A stretch of 21,997 bases of DNA from Acidobacteriota bacterium (lineage in GTDB: Bacteria > Acidobacteriota > Vicinamibacteria > Vicinamibacterales > UBA823), in NCBI GenBank assembly GCA_002714165.1, contig PAWT01000039.1, positions 1 through 21,997 of the forward strand, in the 5' to 3' direction. The notes below the pieces were generated by a model that was given only the letters and a program-made list of their open reading frames with translations, was not told the origin of the DNA and ran no database searches. This document shows positions 1 through 7,287 of the stretch, one piece after another. A program made the position numbers and the translations under genes. Within the stretch, counting starts at the first letter, position 1. Every line of letters starts with the position of its first letter.

Positions 1-183
1 AGGCTTGAACGCGATGGTCTCTTTCACGGTCGAGTAACTTCAGGTTGAACGCGCCGAGTCGGGGGCCACTCCGGCTCGGTTGATCTTCTCTCGCAAAAAA
101 GAGCGTGGGCGTCTTCGACGTCCGCGTTGCTACTGGCCAACATCGGCGGTACAGATCGTTAAGATTAGAGTGTTCCTAGAGCT
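1..183. other. Intergenic stretch at window edge
   Basis: No convincing gene lies here. Two plus-strand reading frames run in from the left edge and stop at 37 and 48, so the tail of an upstream plus-strand gene may be present, but 12-16 codons are too few to identify it. The 9-base word TTGAACGCG occurs twice, at 5 and 45. A GC-rich hairpin at 54-79 is listed separately. Bases 80-183 show no recognisable feature on either strand. I found no tmRNA, SRP RNA or tRNA signature. Confidence 0.4.
54..79 (+). terminator. GC-rich hairpin, possible terminator
   Basis: CCGAGTCGG (54-62) pairs with CCGGCTCGG (71-79) in a 9-bp stem with one G-U wobble and an 8-base loop. On the plus strand it is followed by a pyrimidine-rich run with several T residues (TTGATCTTCTCTC) rather than a clean T tract. 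It could end transcription of a gene entering from the left. On the minus strand it lies beyond the membrane-protein gene but lacks a T run. Only the pairing is seen; termination is inferred. Confidence 0.35.
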
Positions 184-657
184 TCAGACACCTAATAGGC
201 GATTCACCTTGGCAACAGTACGTGTACTTGCGGCCAACGCAATATATTCGGCACGGAGCAACACGACGTTACTCAATACGGCACAGTATCCGAACAGCCC
301 ATGAAACCAACTGGGTATGGCCCCAGTATCAACACCGGCCCCTATTACCGCGGCTACGATTGTCAGAAGTATTACAGGCATGGCAAGTGAGAAAACCGGT
401 TTGCGTGCACGCGAGATTTCGGCGACGAAGTCTGTTGACAAACTCGCTTCTGCGACTGCTTCTCGAACCGCCTTGCCTTTCCCGATTAAATAAAACATGA
501 GCATCGAATGAGAGAGCAGCGTCATCATTGTTACAAATACGGCTAGTGACACATGCTGGATCACCTCTTGTGAGGTTTCCGCAAATTGACCCAAGACAAC
601 ACTCGCGGCCAAGCCGAGAACAGAGAGCGTGGTAGCCGTTAGGAGCGCTGATGGCAT
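184..657 (-). CDS. Small four-helix integral membrane protein, unknown function
   Basis: A 157-residue protein that I do not recognise. The sequence shows about four hydrophobic segments, near residues 4-24, 35-58, 87-107 and 118-138. A charged loop of roughly 28 residues, rich in Glu, Lys and Arg, separates the second and third. There are no obvious catalytic or metal-binding motifs and no cleavable signal peptide beyond the first helix. The start is an ATG 21 bases after the stop of the upstream PHP gene on the same strand, with only a distant AGGA as a ribosome site, so the two are probably co-transcribed. It is the last gene of the minus-strand run that begins with iscA. The open frame is sound; the function is unknown. 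Confidence 0.75.
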   Translation of the reverse strand: MPSALLTATTLSVLGLAASVVLGQFAETSQEVIQHVSLAVFVTMMTLLSHSMLMFYLIGKGKAVREAVAEASLSTDFVAEISRARKPVFSLAMPVILLTIVAAVIGAGVDTGAIPSWFHGLFGYCAVLSNVVLLRAEYIALAASTRTVAKVNRLLGV

Positions 658-678
658 TCGTTTATTCTCAAAGTCCTG

Positions 679-1539
679 CTACTCAGAATCGCTCTGTGCG
701 GGCTCGATACGATGATCGGCACGCGTCAACCGATCGCGAAAAGCCTGAAACTCCATCACTGGAAGACCGACCCGTCCCAAATGACTCGAGCGATGATCAG
801 CATCACTATGAAAGTCCGACCCTCCAGTGACTGCCAACCCCAAGCTACGTGCCTGTTTGAGAAGTCGCTTCTTGGTTACCGGATCGTGTTGACTATGGTA
901 CACCTCCACAGCTTCCAGCCCCACCTCAGCTAAGCGGCTCACCAGCCGACGATTGCCAGTTAGGCCAGGATGAGCCAGTGAAGCGACACCACCCGCCTGC
1001 GAAATAGTCTCTATCACCTGCTCAGGTGAGGGTCCGTGCCGTGGCACCCACGCAGCGCGACCATCACCAAGCCATCGTTCAAAGGCCTCCTGAACAGATG
1101 TGGCGTGCCTCGCAGCTACCAAGGCTTCAGCCAAATGCGGACGACCCGGCGATCGACCGGCAGCGGCACGTTCGGCCAGCAATCGATCGATGTCCACACC
1201 AACGCCTAAATCTGTCAGTCGGTTGGCCATCTCCCGCAAGCGGTCAGTTCGGTGTCGTCGTTGGGCAATAAGAAATGTGTCAAGTCCCGTGGGGTGAACC
1301 GTCAGAAAGTATCCGAGAATGTGAATATCGTGGCCGTCGCACACTGCCGTAATTTCGATGCCTGCTAGCAACTCCACTCCGAAGGAGTCCGCAAGTGCTG
1401 ATGCCTTCGGAACGGCAGCCATCGTATCGTGGTCCGTAATACTAAGAGTCCGTACGCCAACAGACGACGCCCGTAACAACAACTCTTCGGGCGAATAAGC
1501 ACCGTCAGACGCTGTGGTGTGTAGGTGAAGGTCGATCAC
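679..1539 (-). CDS. PHP-domain metal-dependent phosphoesterase (RNase AM / YciV family)
   Basis: This 286-residue protein opens with the PHP signature. H5 and H7 of the HLH motif, D12 of SDG and the DHD motif at 36-38 are metal ligands. Later blocks GHDIHILGYF, SLAHPG, VEVYHS and GGSDFHSD complete the trinuclear metal site expected of the family. Length and motif order fit COG0613, whose E. coli member YciV (RNase AM) is a 5'-3' exonuclease that trims rRNA 5' ends and hydrolyses pAp. Whether this protein acts on RNA, pAp or another phosphoester cannot be read from the sequence. The start is GTG at 1539 with a weak purine-rich stretch upstream. It lies 51 bases after the Fur-rubrerythrin gene and shortly before the small membrane protein gene. 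Confidence 0.88.
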   Translation of the reverse strand: MIDLHLHTTASDGAYSPEELLLRASSVGVRTLSITDHDTMAAVPKASALADSFGVELLAGIEITAVCDGHDIHILGYFLTVHPTGLDTFLIAQRRHRTDRLREMANRLTDLGVGVDIDRLLAERAAAGRSPGRPHLAEALVAARHATSVQEAFERWLGDGRAAWVPRHGPSPEQVIETISQAGGVASLAHPGLTGNRRLVSRLAEVGLEAVEVYHSQHDPVTKKRLLKQARSLGLAVTGGSDFHSDADHRSSHLGRVGLPVMEFQAFRDRLTRADHRIEPAQSDSE

Positions 1540-1590
1540 GACTCTCGGATCCGGACTCGAGGCAGATTTCTCGGGTCGATGCTACCAGTA

Positions 1591-2574
1591 TTAAGCACTC
1601 GCACGCCGGGTTGAACGGGACGAGCGCTTAACATTTGGCCGCTTTCGCGGTGATCGCTTAAATAAGGCACGGGATTCACGAATCAGTAACTCAAGATGCT
1701 CACGTTCTTCGTCAGCAAACTCCAAGAAAATCTGTTTACCTTCAGAGTCTTCGAAACGCTCACCGTACCGCTTAAAGAAGCGGTGTGAGCCACGCTCACA
1801 CTTAATACCAATCATGAACGCTTGTTTCGCATCGACACCTTTTAGTAACTCTTCGGTGCCTACCGTGAACAGACCATCCGCTGCTCCCTTAAAGAACAAG
1901 AACGTAGGTCGACCCTCTAACTGCGGATCTTGGGCAAGTATCTCCCTATATCGTTCCTCTAGGCGTGCTAAGTGCTCGCGCTCTTCCTCGGCCAATTTCT
2001 GAAACACCTTGCGCCCGTTTCTGTCATTGGTAATGCTCGAAGCCTTCAAATAGAACGCTAGTCCACTCCGCTCAGTCGCAATAGCCATACGAAGGGCGTC
2101 ACGTGCGAATAGCAACTCCGTTGTCGCAACACTATCTACGGATTTACGCCCTGTCTTGCACGCGTCGCACGTACCGTACACCTGCAACACGTTTTGACTG
2201 GTTGTGAACCGCTGGACGGAAGCGATTTCCTCAATCAATAACTCAATATCTGAACTGAGGAACTCAGATGAGCGCCCACAAGCCTTGCATAGCAAGTGGA
2301 AGTGTCGCGGATGTCGATACGAGTGCTCGAATCGAAAATGGCCTTCACCGAAATCGACCTTGCGTGCGATTCCAGCAGCCACCATCCACTGGAGCGCCCG
2401 GTACACAGTGGCCCGACCAATTCTTTTGTCTTCCTTCTTAACGAGACTGGCCAGGTCATCAGCGCTTAGGTGCCCCTCCTGGCGGAGAAACACATCGATG
2501 ATCAGATCGCGCTTACCCGAACGCTTCCCACCAGCTGGGCGGAGACGGTCTACGTAGGCAGCCGGCTGTTCCAT
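1591..2574 (-). CDS. Fur-family regulator fused to a rubrerythrin-like diiron domain
   Basis: A two-domain protein of 327 residues from the chosen ATG; the frame opens earlier at TTG 2607, but ATG 2574 gives a normal Fur N-terminus. Residues about 20-140 are a Fur/PerR winged helix: RATVYRAL recognition helix at 54-61, HxH at 91-93, then CxxC pairs at 96/99 and 136/139 for structural zinc. Residues about 155-305 are ferritin-like, with a complete ligand set in two ExxH repeats: E168, E198/H201, E260, E290/H293. The last 25 residues are strongly basic (RSPRKRPNVKRSSRSTRR). Fur proteins repress iron or peroxide genes; rubrerythrins reduce peroxide at a diiron site. One polypeptide could therefore sense and consume iron or peroxide, which is inference. 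It follows iscA on the same strand. Confidence 0.9.
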   Translation of the reverse strand: MEQPAAYVDRLRPAGGKRSGKRDLIIDVFLRQEGHLSADDLASLVKKEDKRIGRATVYRALQWMVAAGIARKVDFGEGHFRFEHSYRHPRHFHLLCKACGRSSEFLSSDIELLIEEIASVQRFTTSQNVLQVYGTCDACKTGRKSVDSVATTELLFARDALRMAIATERSGLAFYLKASSITNDRNGRKVFQKLAEEEREHLARLEERYREILAQDPQLEGRPTFLFFKGAADGLFTVGTEELLKGVDAKQAFMIGIKCERGSHRFFKRYGERFEDSEGKQIFLEFADEEREHLELLIRESRALFKRSPRKRPNVKRSSRSTRRASA

Positions 2575-2664
2575 CGCCACGGAATCACAATGACTTTCTC
2601 GGCACAACCACGGCCGTAGCCGGACTGCCAGACGCGTGGCCCAAAACTAATCGACAGCTGAAAC

Positions 2665-3003
2665 TTAAACACCAAACGACGAACCACAACCGCAGGTAGA
2701 CTTGGCGTTTGGATTCTTAATGGTGAATCCACCACCTGTAAGATTATCGACGAAGTCTACTTCGGCACCTGTTAGGTATCGGATGCTGATTGGATCAATG
2801 AACAGCTTGACCCCATTTGACTCGAACACGCGATCGGATTCCGCGTCGCCCTCGCCCTCCTCAATCATCAAGCCGTACTGAAACCCTGAGCATCCACCAC
2901 CCTGCACGAAAACACGAAGTCCCGCCTTCTTCTTGTCTTCCTCGCTAAGAAGTGCCTGAATCTTGGTAGCCGCAGTCGGTGTCACGTTAATAAGTCCACT
3001 CAT
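2665..3003 (-). CDS. erpA: A-type iron-sulfur cluster carrier (IscA/ErpA family)
   Basis: A 112-residue HesB/IscA-fold protein that carries Fe-S clusters to apo-enzymes. The three invariant cysteines are present: C38 in GGGCSG, and C104 and C106 in the terminal CGCG. ATG 3003 is chosen because AAGGGAGA lies 11 bases upstream; a TTG at 3027 would extend it by eight residues but lacks such a site. The subtype (ErpA, IscA or SufA) cannot be fixed from sequence alone, so the symbol is tentative. It heads the minus-strand run, 90 bases before the Fur-rubrerythrin gene, and is divergent from the FdhE-like gene. A sigma70-type promoter is listed at 3033-3062. No iscS, iscU or suf genes are in the window. 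Confidence 0.92.
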   Translation of the reverse strand: MSGLINVTPTAATKIQALLSEEDKKKAGLRVFVQGGGCSGFQYGLMIEEGEGDAESDRVFESNGVKLFIDPISIRYLTGAEVDFVDNLTGGGFTIKNPNAKSTCGCGSSFGV

Positions 3004-3032
3004 ATGCGCGTAATCTCCCTTAATCAAAGCTC

Positions 3033-3062
3033 ATTATATCTTTATAACGGAAAGCCCGGCAA
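3033..3062 (-). promoter_or_regulatory. Predicted sigma70-type promoter of iscA/erpA
   Basis: Read on the minus strand, TTGCCG (3057-3062) and a perfect TATAAT (3033-3038) are separated by 18 bp. The predicted start lies near 3026, giving a leader of about 23 bases that carries the AAGGGAGA ribosome site. A small dyad, TTATA (3034-3038) and TATAA (3043-3047) with 4 bases between, overlaps the -10 element and could be a repressor site. That role is speculative. Confidence 0.6.
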
Positions 3063-3100
3063 GCTCCGCTAGGATACATAGAACCGTTTAATCCTTGGCC

Positions 3101-3114
3101 GACAAGAACTTGTC
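3101..3114. promoter_or_regulatory. Short dyad in the iscA / fdhE-like divergent gap
   Basis: GACAAG (3101-3106) and CTTGTC (3109-3114) form a perfect 6-bp inverted repeat around AA, between two divergent genes. It may be an operator. A dyad this short can arise by chance in a gap of this size. Confidence 0.25.
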
Positions 3115-3189
3115 AGTAATTAGATCGACGCGTCATACTCCGAGACCACGAAAAGACGTCACGCGTGCGACTACGACATACTTACTCAG

Positions 3190-4143
3190 ATGCCCCGTAA
3201 GGATCTCAACTTAGAAGACTCACTCCAGCGCGCCGAAGCACGATGGTGCCAGATCGAGGCTGACACCCCTGAGTTAGCAGCAGCTGTCACACTTCAGCGA
3301 TCTCTCGTCCGAAGAATTGCTGGGTTAACCGAAGCACTTGAGCAATCAAATTGGACACCACCTGACGTTGAAGCGACAGCGATAGTAACTACGCTTAGCA
3401 GTTCGCGTGCCCTACTACATGAACACCGTGTTGATCTACCAATAGAAATCCTCGAACCCGGGTTACACGACCTATGTAACATTCTGGCGAACGGCGGCGC
3501 AGGTGACGCGGCCCGACATGTCGACCACGTGATTCAAGAACAGCGGCTCAGCACAACCTCGCTCCTGAACGCATCATTAACTCGCCGCCAAAACGATATC
3601 CGAACGGGTGCCATCCACCTTGGCTTAGCGCCGGATCTTCTATGGCTAGTTGCCGAACTGACTGTTGGACCCATTGCTCATGAGTTCCAGAGAGTAATCC
3701 TAACCAATGACGGCATGGACTCTAAGGTCTGTAAGGCTATTAATGCTTGGGACCATGGAACATGCCTCATATGTGGCTCCTGGCCTGCCCTCGGCGAATG
3801 CCGGGAGGGCGATATCACTCTGAGGTGTTCCTTCTGCGGTGCCGGATGGAAGCTCCAAGAACACGCATGCCCATACTGCTTTTCACCAGAGATTCAGCAT
3901 GAACTGCCAACACCAGGTCAACCTTCACTACAGCTTTTATTCTGTGAGGCGTGCCGCGGTTACCTTAAGGTTGTCGAAGTGAACGAGGCAATTCCGTCCA
4001 TTCTTCTACCGATTGAGGATCTCGCGACGACGGCTAGCGATGTACGAGCCATGGAACGAAATCTCGTACGTCCGCCGCTTCCTGAAGCACCTTTAGGGGA
4101 ATCAAATGACGCTGGGTGTGCCGGCAGTCCTATAACAAATTAA
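3190..4143 (+). CDS. FdhE-like formate dehydrogenase accessory protein
   Basis: A 317-residue protein with the C-terminal metal-binding layout of FdhE. Four CxxC pairs lie at 192/195 (CLICGSWP), 213/216 (LRCSFCGAGW), 227/230 (CPYC) and 252/255 (CEACRGYLK). The N-terminal 180 residues are predicted helical and lack signature residues. E. coli FdhE is a cytoplasmic iron-binding protein needed for maturation of respiratory formate dehydrogenases. No formate dehydrogenase structural gene or fdhD is in the window, so the client is unseen. The ATG has no Shine-Dalgarno sequence; CATACT ends 7 bases before it, so a leaderless transcript is possible. It converges on the fumarase gene with a 14-base gap. 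Confidence 0.8.
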   Translation: MPRKDLNLEDSLQRAEARWCQIEADTPELAAAVTLQRSLVRRIAGLTEALEQSNWTPPDVEATAIVTTLSSSRALLHEHRVDLPIEILEPGLHDLCNILANGGAGDAARHVDHVIQEQRLSTTSLLNASLTRRQNDIRTGAIHLGLAPDLLWLVAELTVGPIAHEFQRVILTNDGMDSKVCKAINAWDHGTCLICGSWPALGECREGDITLRCSFCGAGWKLQEHACPYCFSPEIQHELPTPGQPSLQLLFCEACRGYLKVVEVNEAIPSILLPIEDLATTASDVRAMERNLVRPPLPEAPLGESNDAGCAGSPITN

Positions 4144-4157
4144 AGAGAGGGACGCAC

Positions 4158-5675
4158 TCACATAGTTGCCAGTCGTTCACCGGAGTCTTTTTCAACTTCA
4201 CGGTGAAGACTAGCACCATGCGCATCCATCGTCACGATGGCTGGAAAGTCGTTCACCAGCAGATGCCACATCGCTTCGGGAGTGCCGAAGTCCAAAAGGG
4301 ATACACCATCGACCCGCTCAATCGCGCGTGCGTAGAACTGAGCGGCGCCACCGATGGCATTTAGATAGACTGCGCCAGTCTCTTGAAGTGCTGCAAGTGT
4401 CTCAGCACCCATTCCCCCTTTTCCAATCACCACCCGAATTCCATGGCGCCTCAAAACCTCTCCTTGGTATGGCTCCTCACGGATACTGGTCGTTGGTCCC
4501 GCGGCTGTGATACGCCACCCCTCATCTTCGCGTACAACGACGGGGCCACAGTGATAAAGAACACCGCCCTGAAGATCGACCGGAGACTTGTGCTCCATTA
4601 GATACGTGTGAACAGCATCACGCCCCGTATAGACACGGCCAGAAACCAACACAATATCGCCAACGCGAAGTTTCCTGATCGTGGCTTCATCAATCGGCGC
4701 CGTTAACACTACTTCCTGCCCAGTTTTTTTGAACCCAGTGTCGGTAACCGCAGTCATTCGCGTTACTGGCATCGTAGGGTCACGATAGAGCCAGCGGCGG
4801 ATCGCTCCAGATTCCTTATCAAGCACGACTCCTAGCCGACGGAAGGCCCAACAATCATATGCAACGGATACAAAGAAACTCGCGGGAAGCCGATTGAGTG
4901 CAGCAATCTTGCACCCAATAAGCGACACGTCACCCCCAAACCCCATCGTACCCACACCGAGCCCATTAACCGTAGCCATTACAGACCGCTCGAGGTCCGC
5001 GAGACGAGAGTCGGGATTAACGTCGTCCAGCAATCTAAAGAGCTGAGCCTTAGCATGGGAGTAGCCAGACGTTCGGTCGCCGCCAACACACACTCCTACT
5101 GCACCAGGACTACAGCCCCTACCTTGAGCCTGCCATACAGCATGTAGAATGCACTTTCGGACGCCCTCGAGTGTCCGATCGGCACGACCCAAGTGCGTCA
5201 GCTCAGTCGGCAAGGCATACTGGGCGTTCGTGTTCTCACAACCGCCACCCTTCAGTAATAATCGGATCTCAATCTCGTCGCGCTCCCATTGATTAAAGTG
5301 GATGATCGGCGTCCCAGGTCCGAGGTTGTCACCAGAATTCTTGCCCGTGATTGAGTCGACTGAATTCGGCCGGAGCTTACCCTGCTCAGTCGCTTCCACA
5401 ACGGCCCGATGGATCTCCCGACGCATTACAATCTGATTGACGTCGACAGGCGTTTGAATTTCGAACGTTGGCATCCCGGTGTCTTGACAGATCGCCCCCT
5501 CACAGTCGGAAGCCTGGTCGATGTTCAGCGAAATGATATCGAGCGCTTGAGAAGACCGGCTGCCAGAAGATTCAGAACCCACGGTATGCGACATGGCTGC
5601 GCGGACATCTGGTGGAAGATTGGTCGACGTCTGCACGATTAAATCGAGAACGCTCTCGAATAATTGCGACAACAT
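4158..5675 (-). CDS. Class I [4Fe-4S] fumarate hydratase, fused alpha and beta domains
   Basis: This 505-residue enzyme interconverts fumarate and malate in the citric acid cycle. Residues about 1-290 match the alpha domain of two-subunit fumarases, with likely cluster ligands C63 (AICQDTGMP), C188 (GCSPGAVGV) and C275 (CWAFRR). GGGCEN (143-148) and GGDRTSG are also typical. Residues about 300-505 are the beta domain: GDIVLVSGRVYTGRD, HCGPVV, GPTTSIRE and GKGGMG. The two domains are separate genes in many archaea and anaerobes and fused here. The tartrate dehydratase family is a close alternative, but length and housekeeping context favour fumarase. ATG 5675 has GAGG only one base upstream, too close for normal ribosome binding; a -10-like TATAGT/TATTAT lies 5-8 bases upstream, suggesting a leaderless mRNA. 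Confidence 0.92.
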   Translation of the reverse strand: MLSQLFESVLDLIVQTSTNLPPDVRAAMSHTVGSESSGSRSSQALDIISLNIDQASDCEGAICQDTGMPTFEIQTPVDVNQIVMRREIHRAVVEATEQGKLRPNSVDSITGKNSGDNLGPGTPIIHFNQWERDEIEIRLLLKGGGCENTNAQYALPTELTHLGRADRTLEGVRKCILHAVWQAQGRGCSPGAVGVCVGGDRTSGYSHAKAQLFRLLDDVNPDSRLADLERSVMATVNGLGVGTMGFGGDVSLIGCKIAALNRLPASFFVSVAYDCWAFRRLGVVLDKESGAIRRWLYRDPTMPVTRMTAVTDTGFKKTGQEVVLTAPIDEATIRKLRVGDIVLVSGRVYTGRDAVHTYLMEHKSPVDLQGGVLYHCGPVVVREDEGWRITAAGPTTSIREEPYQGEVLRRHGIRVVIGKGGMGAETLAALQETGAVYLNAIGGAAQFYARAIERVDGVSLLDFGTPEAMWHLLVNDFPAIVTMDAHGASLHREVEKDSGERLATM

Positions 5676-5680
5676 ACCTC

Positions 5681-5689
5681 ACTATAATA
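5681..5689 (-). promoter_or_regulatory. Predicted -10 element of the fumarase gene
   Basis: On the minus strand two overlapping -10 candidates are present: TATTAT (5684-5689) and TATAGT (5681-5686), the latter matching TATAAT at five of six positions. Both predict transcription starting within about two bases of ATG 5675. TTGCCG at 5701-5706 is the best -35-like hexamer, but its spacing is short (11 or 14 bp). This favours an activated promoter or a weak prediction. Confidence 0.4.
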
Positions 5690-5711
5690 GGCCATACTGA
5701 CGGCAAGTTCT

Positions 5712-5742
5712 GTCCTTGGTTACTATTCTAGGAACCAAGGAC
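5712..5742. repeat. Perfect 10-bp inverted repeat between bioY and fumarase
   Basis: GTCCTTGGTT (5712-5721) is the exact reverse complement of AACCAAGGAC (5733-5742), with an 11-base spacer. Half-site centres are 21 bp apart, two helical turns, as for a dimeric regulator. On the minus strand it lies downstream of bioY and roughly 35-65 bp upstream of the predicted fumarase start. No T run follows on either strand, so it is a poor intrinsic terminator. An operator or activator site, or an mRNA 3'-end hairpin for bioY, both fit. Confidence 0.55.
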
Positions 5743-5769
5743 CAGAAATCGAAACCGCGAGAAATGGTG

Positions 5770-6402
5770 CTAACGGCCAGTCGTGAATCGCCTAAAACTA
5801 GGAAGTAGGGCCGCGGCAAGACAAAGTTTAACCGCGTCAGCCAGTAGGAAGGGATAGACACTGAGTTTGGCCGCCGCCTGCGTGCTCCATTCCGGTGAAG
5901 TAAACACCAGGAGCCAAGCAAAACCGCCAAGATAGATTACAGCGAGCCCGGCCAGCATCGCTCCAACAGAGGTAATGTATCGTCGATCCATTCCGTGCTG
6001 AACGAGCCAGCCGACTAGATAGGCCGCGATCGGATAGGCCAGTAAGTATCCACCGGTCGGTCCAAGGAGGCGACCAACACCTAGCGGTAGCCAAGGCGAC
6101 CAAGTAAATACCTGGAACCCAACAACACCGGCTGCGAGATAGAGCACGAGACAGGTCGCACCCAAGCGAGCACCCAACACAGCCGCGCTTAGCAGTACAA
6201 TTGTTGGTTGAAGCGTCAGAGGGACTGGCGTCGATGGCAATGGGATGCTTATCTGGGCCGCCGATGCAACCAGTGCAGCGCAAAACAGCACCGCCAACGT
6301 CCTAACGAGCTGGCCGTACTCGCTGGAACGGGTCCAGTGCAATACCAGAGGCAGGGACGCCGAAGGGACTCCAAGAGTGCGCAAACCCTCTATGCTTGAC
6401 AT
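5770..6402 (-). CDS. bioY: BioY-family biotin transporter substrate-binding subunit
   Basis: A 210-residue hydrophobic protein of the BioY family, the membrane S component that captures biotin for energy-coupling-factor uptake. Signature stretches are IPLPSTPVPLTLQPTIVLL near residues 53-71, the ALRG-like LGARLG, and GPTGGYLLAYPIAAYL near 115-130. About six transmembrane segments are visible after a 30-residue N-terminal stretch. No EcfT or EcfA genes are in the window, so it either shares a distant ECF module or works alone, as some BioY proteins do. It is divergent from thiD, with 16 bp between start codons, so its promoter lies inside thiD coding sequence. It has no Shine-Dalgarno sequence; its promoter predicts a leaderless transcript. 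Confidence 0.9.
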   Translation of the reverse strand: MSSIEGLRTLGVPSASLPLVLHWTRSSEYGQLVRTLAVLFCAALVASAAQISIPLPSTPVPLTLQPTIVLLSAAVLGARLGATCLVLYLAAGVVGFQVFTWSPWLPLGVGRLLGPTGGYLLAYPIAAYLVGWLVQHGMDRRYITSVGAMLAGLAVIYLGGFAWLLVFTSPEWSTQAAAKLSVYPFLLADAVKLCLAAALLPSFRRFTTGR

Positions 6403-6408
6403 AGCGAC

Positions 6409-6437
6409 ATCTTAGCCGATGAAGACAGCACTGACAA
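6409..6437 (-). promoter_or_regulatory. Predicted bioY promoter giving a leaderless mRNA
   Basis: On the minus strand, TTGTCA (6432-6437) and TAAGAT (6409-6414) are spaced by exactly 17 bp. The -35 matches consensus at five of six positions and the -10 at four. Six bases separate the -10 from ATG 6402, so the canonical start falls on the A of the ATG. The -35 and most of the spacer overlap the first codons of thiD. Confidence 0.55.
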
Positions 6438-7201
6438 TTGCGGGAAGTGACTCGGGTGGCGGTGCGGGTATCCAAGCCGACTTGAAGACCTTTGCTGCAC
6501 ACGGCGTATACGGGACGTGCGCTATTACAGCCGTTACCGCTCAGAATACTCTCGGCGTCGAAGCGGTTGAGAATCTTTCAGTAGAATTGATTGTCGCGCA
6601 GGTTAATGCCGTTGCTGATGACATTGGCGTGGATGCTGTAAAGACTGGCATGTTGGCAACACCAGAAATCGTGGAAAGGGTTGCGAAACTATTACCATCG
6701 CTGCCTACATCCCACATCGTTGTGGACCCTGTGATGGTGGCTAAAAGCGGTGCACGCTTGTTGGCCGAAGAAGCTATTGACGCTGTTCGCCGAATGCTCT
6801 TACCTCACGCTACTGTTGTAACCCCAAACGCTATGGAAGCGGAAGTGCTGGCCAAAATTGAGATCGACTCGCTTGGATCGGCTAGAGAAGCTGCCCAGCG
6901 TATCTACGATCTTGGACCGGGAACGGTCGTGATCAAGGGTGGACACATCCCAACAGTGGATGCGGTCGACCTTGTCTACGACGGTCACGAGTACCTAGAG
7001 TTGAGTGGCCCACGCCTCCCCTCCCGTCAAACACACGGCACAGGGTGTACATTTGCCGCAGCCGTGGCAGCTAACTTGGCACTTGGACTCCCGACGCCGG
7101 ACGCCATCTCGGGCGCCAAACACTACGTCGCACAGGCGATTCGCCACGGGCTACCGTTCGGAAGCGGTCACGGACCTCTCGGCCACTTTTGGAAGCGCTA
7201 G
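6419..7201 (+). CDS. thiD: Hydroxymethylpyrimidine / phosphomethylpyrimidine kinase
   Basis: A 260-residue ribokinase-fold kinase that phosphorylates HMP and then HMP-phosphate in thiamine synthesis. It shows [18 protein letters not shown] at residues 8-25, the ITAVTAQNT block, DPVMVAKSG at 103-111, [10 protein letters not shown], and the C-terminal HGTGCT with catalytic C210. Length is normal for stand-alone ThiD; there is no fused ThiE or ThiN domain. No Shine-Dalgarno sequence precedes the ATG, and a promoter would have to lie within the divergent bioY gene. No TPP riboswitch motif is visible in the 16-bp gap and no other thiamine genes are present. It is followed after 86 bp by the moaE operon. 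Confidence 0.95.
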   Translation: MKTALTIAGSDSGGGAGIQADLKTFAAHGVYGTCAITAVTAQNTLGVEAVENLSVELIVAQVNAVADDIGVDAVKTGMLATPEIVERVAKLLPSLPTSHIVVDPVMVAKSGARLLAEEAIDAVRRMLLPHATVVTPNAMEAEVLAKIEIDSLGSAREAAQRIYDLGPGTVVIKGGHIPTVDAVDLVYDGHEYLELSGPRLPSRQTHGTGCTFAAAVAANLALGLPTPDAISGAKHYVAQAIRHGLPFGSGHGPLGHFWKR

Positions 7202-7274
7202 CAGTAATACTCGGGAGGGTTTACCGCTAGGAGATACGTTCGAAATCAAGGACATGAGGCCTTGGTTTCCCGAC

Positions 7275-7283
7275 TGCTATACT
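7275..7283 (+). promoter_or_regulatory. Predicted extended -10 promoter of the moaE operon
   Basis: TGCTATACT fits the extended -10 form (TGn followed by TATAAT with one mismatch). No good -35 is seen at the expected distance, which extended -10 promoters tolerate. A start seven bases after the element would fall at 7290-7291, on the start codons of moaE (ATGATG, 7288-7293), implying a leaderless transcript. A weak hairpin, CAAGG (7247-7251) with CCTTG (7260-7264), lies between thiD and this site. Confidence 0.5.
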
Positions 7284-7287
7284 TCCC

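Noticed and set aside
5712..5742. Intrinsic terminator for bioY
   Set aside because: The perfect stem is not followed by a T run on either strand and has an 11-base loop; a protein-binding dyad fits better.
5837..6283. A Cys/Arg-rich 148-codon frame inside bioY on the same strand
   Set aside because: It is an alternative frame of a clear BioY gene, and its composition is typical of out-of-frame translation.
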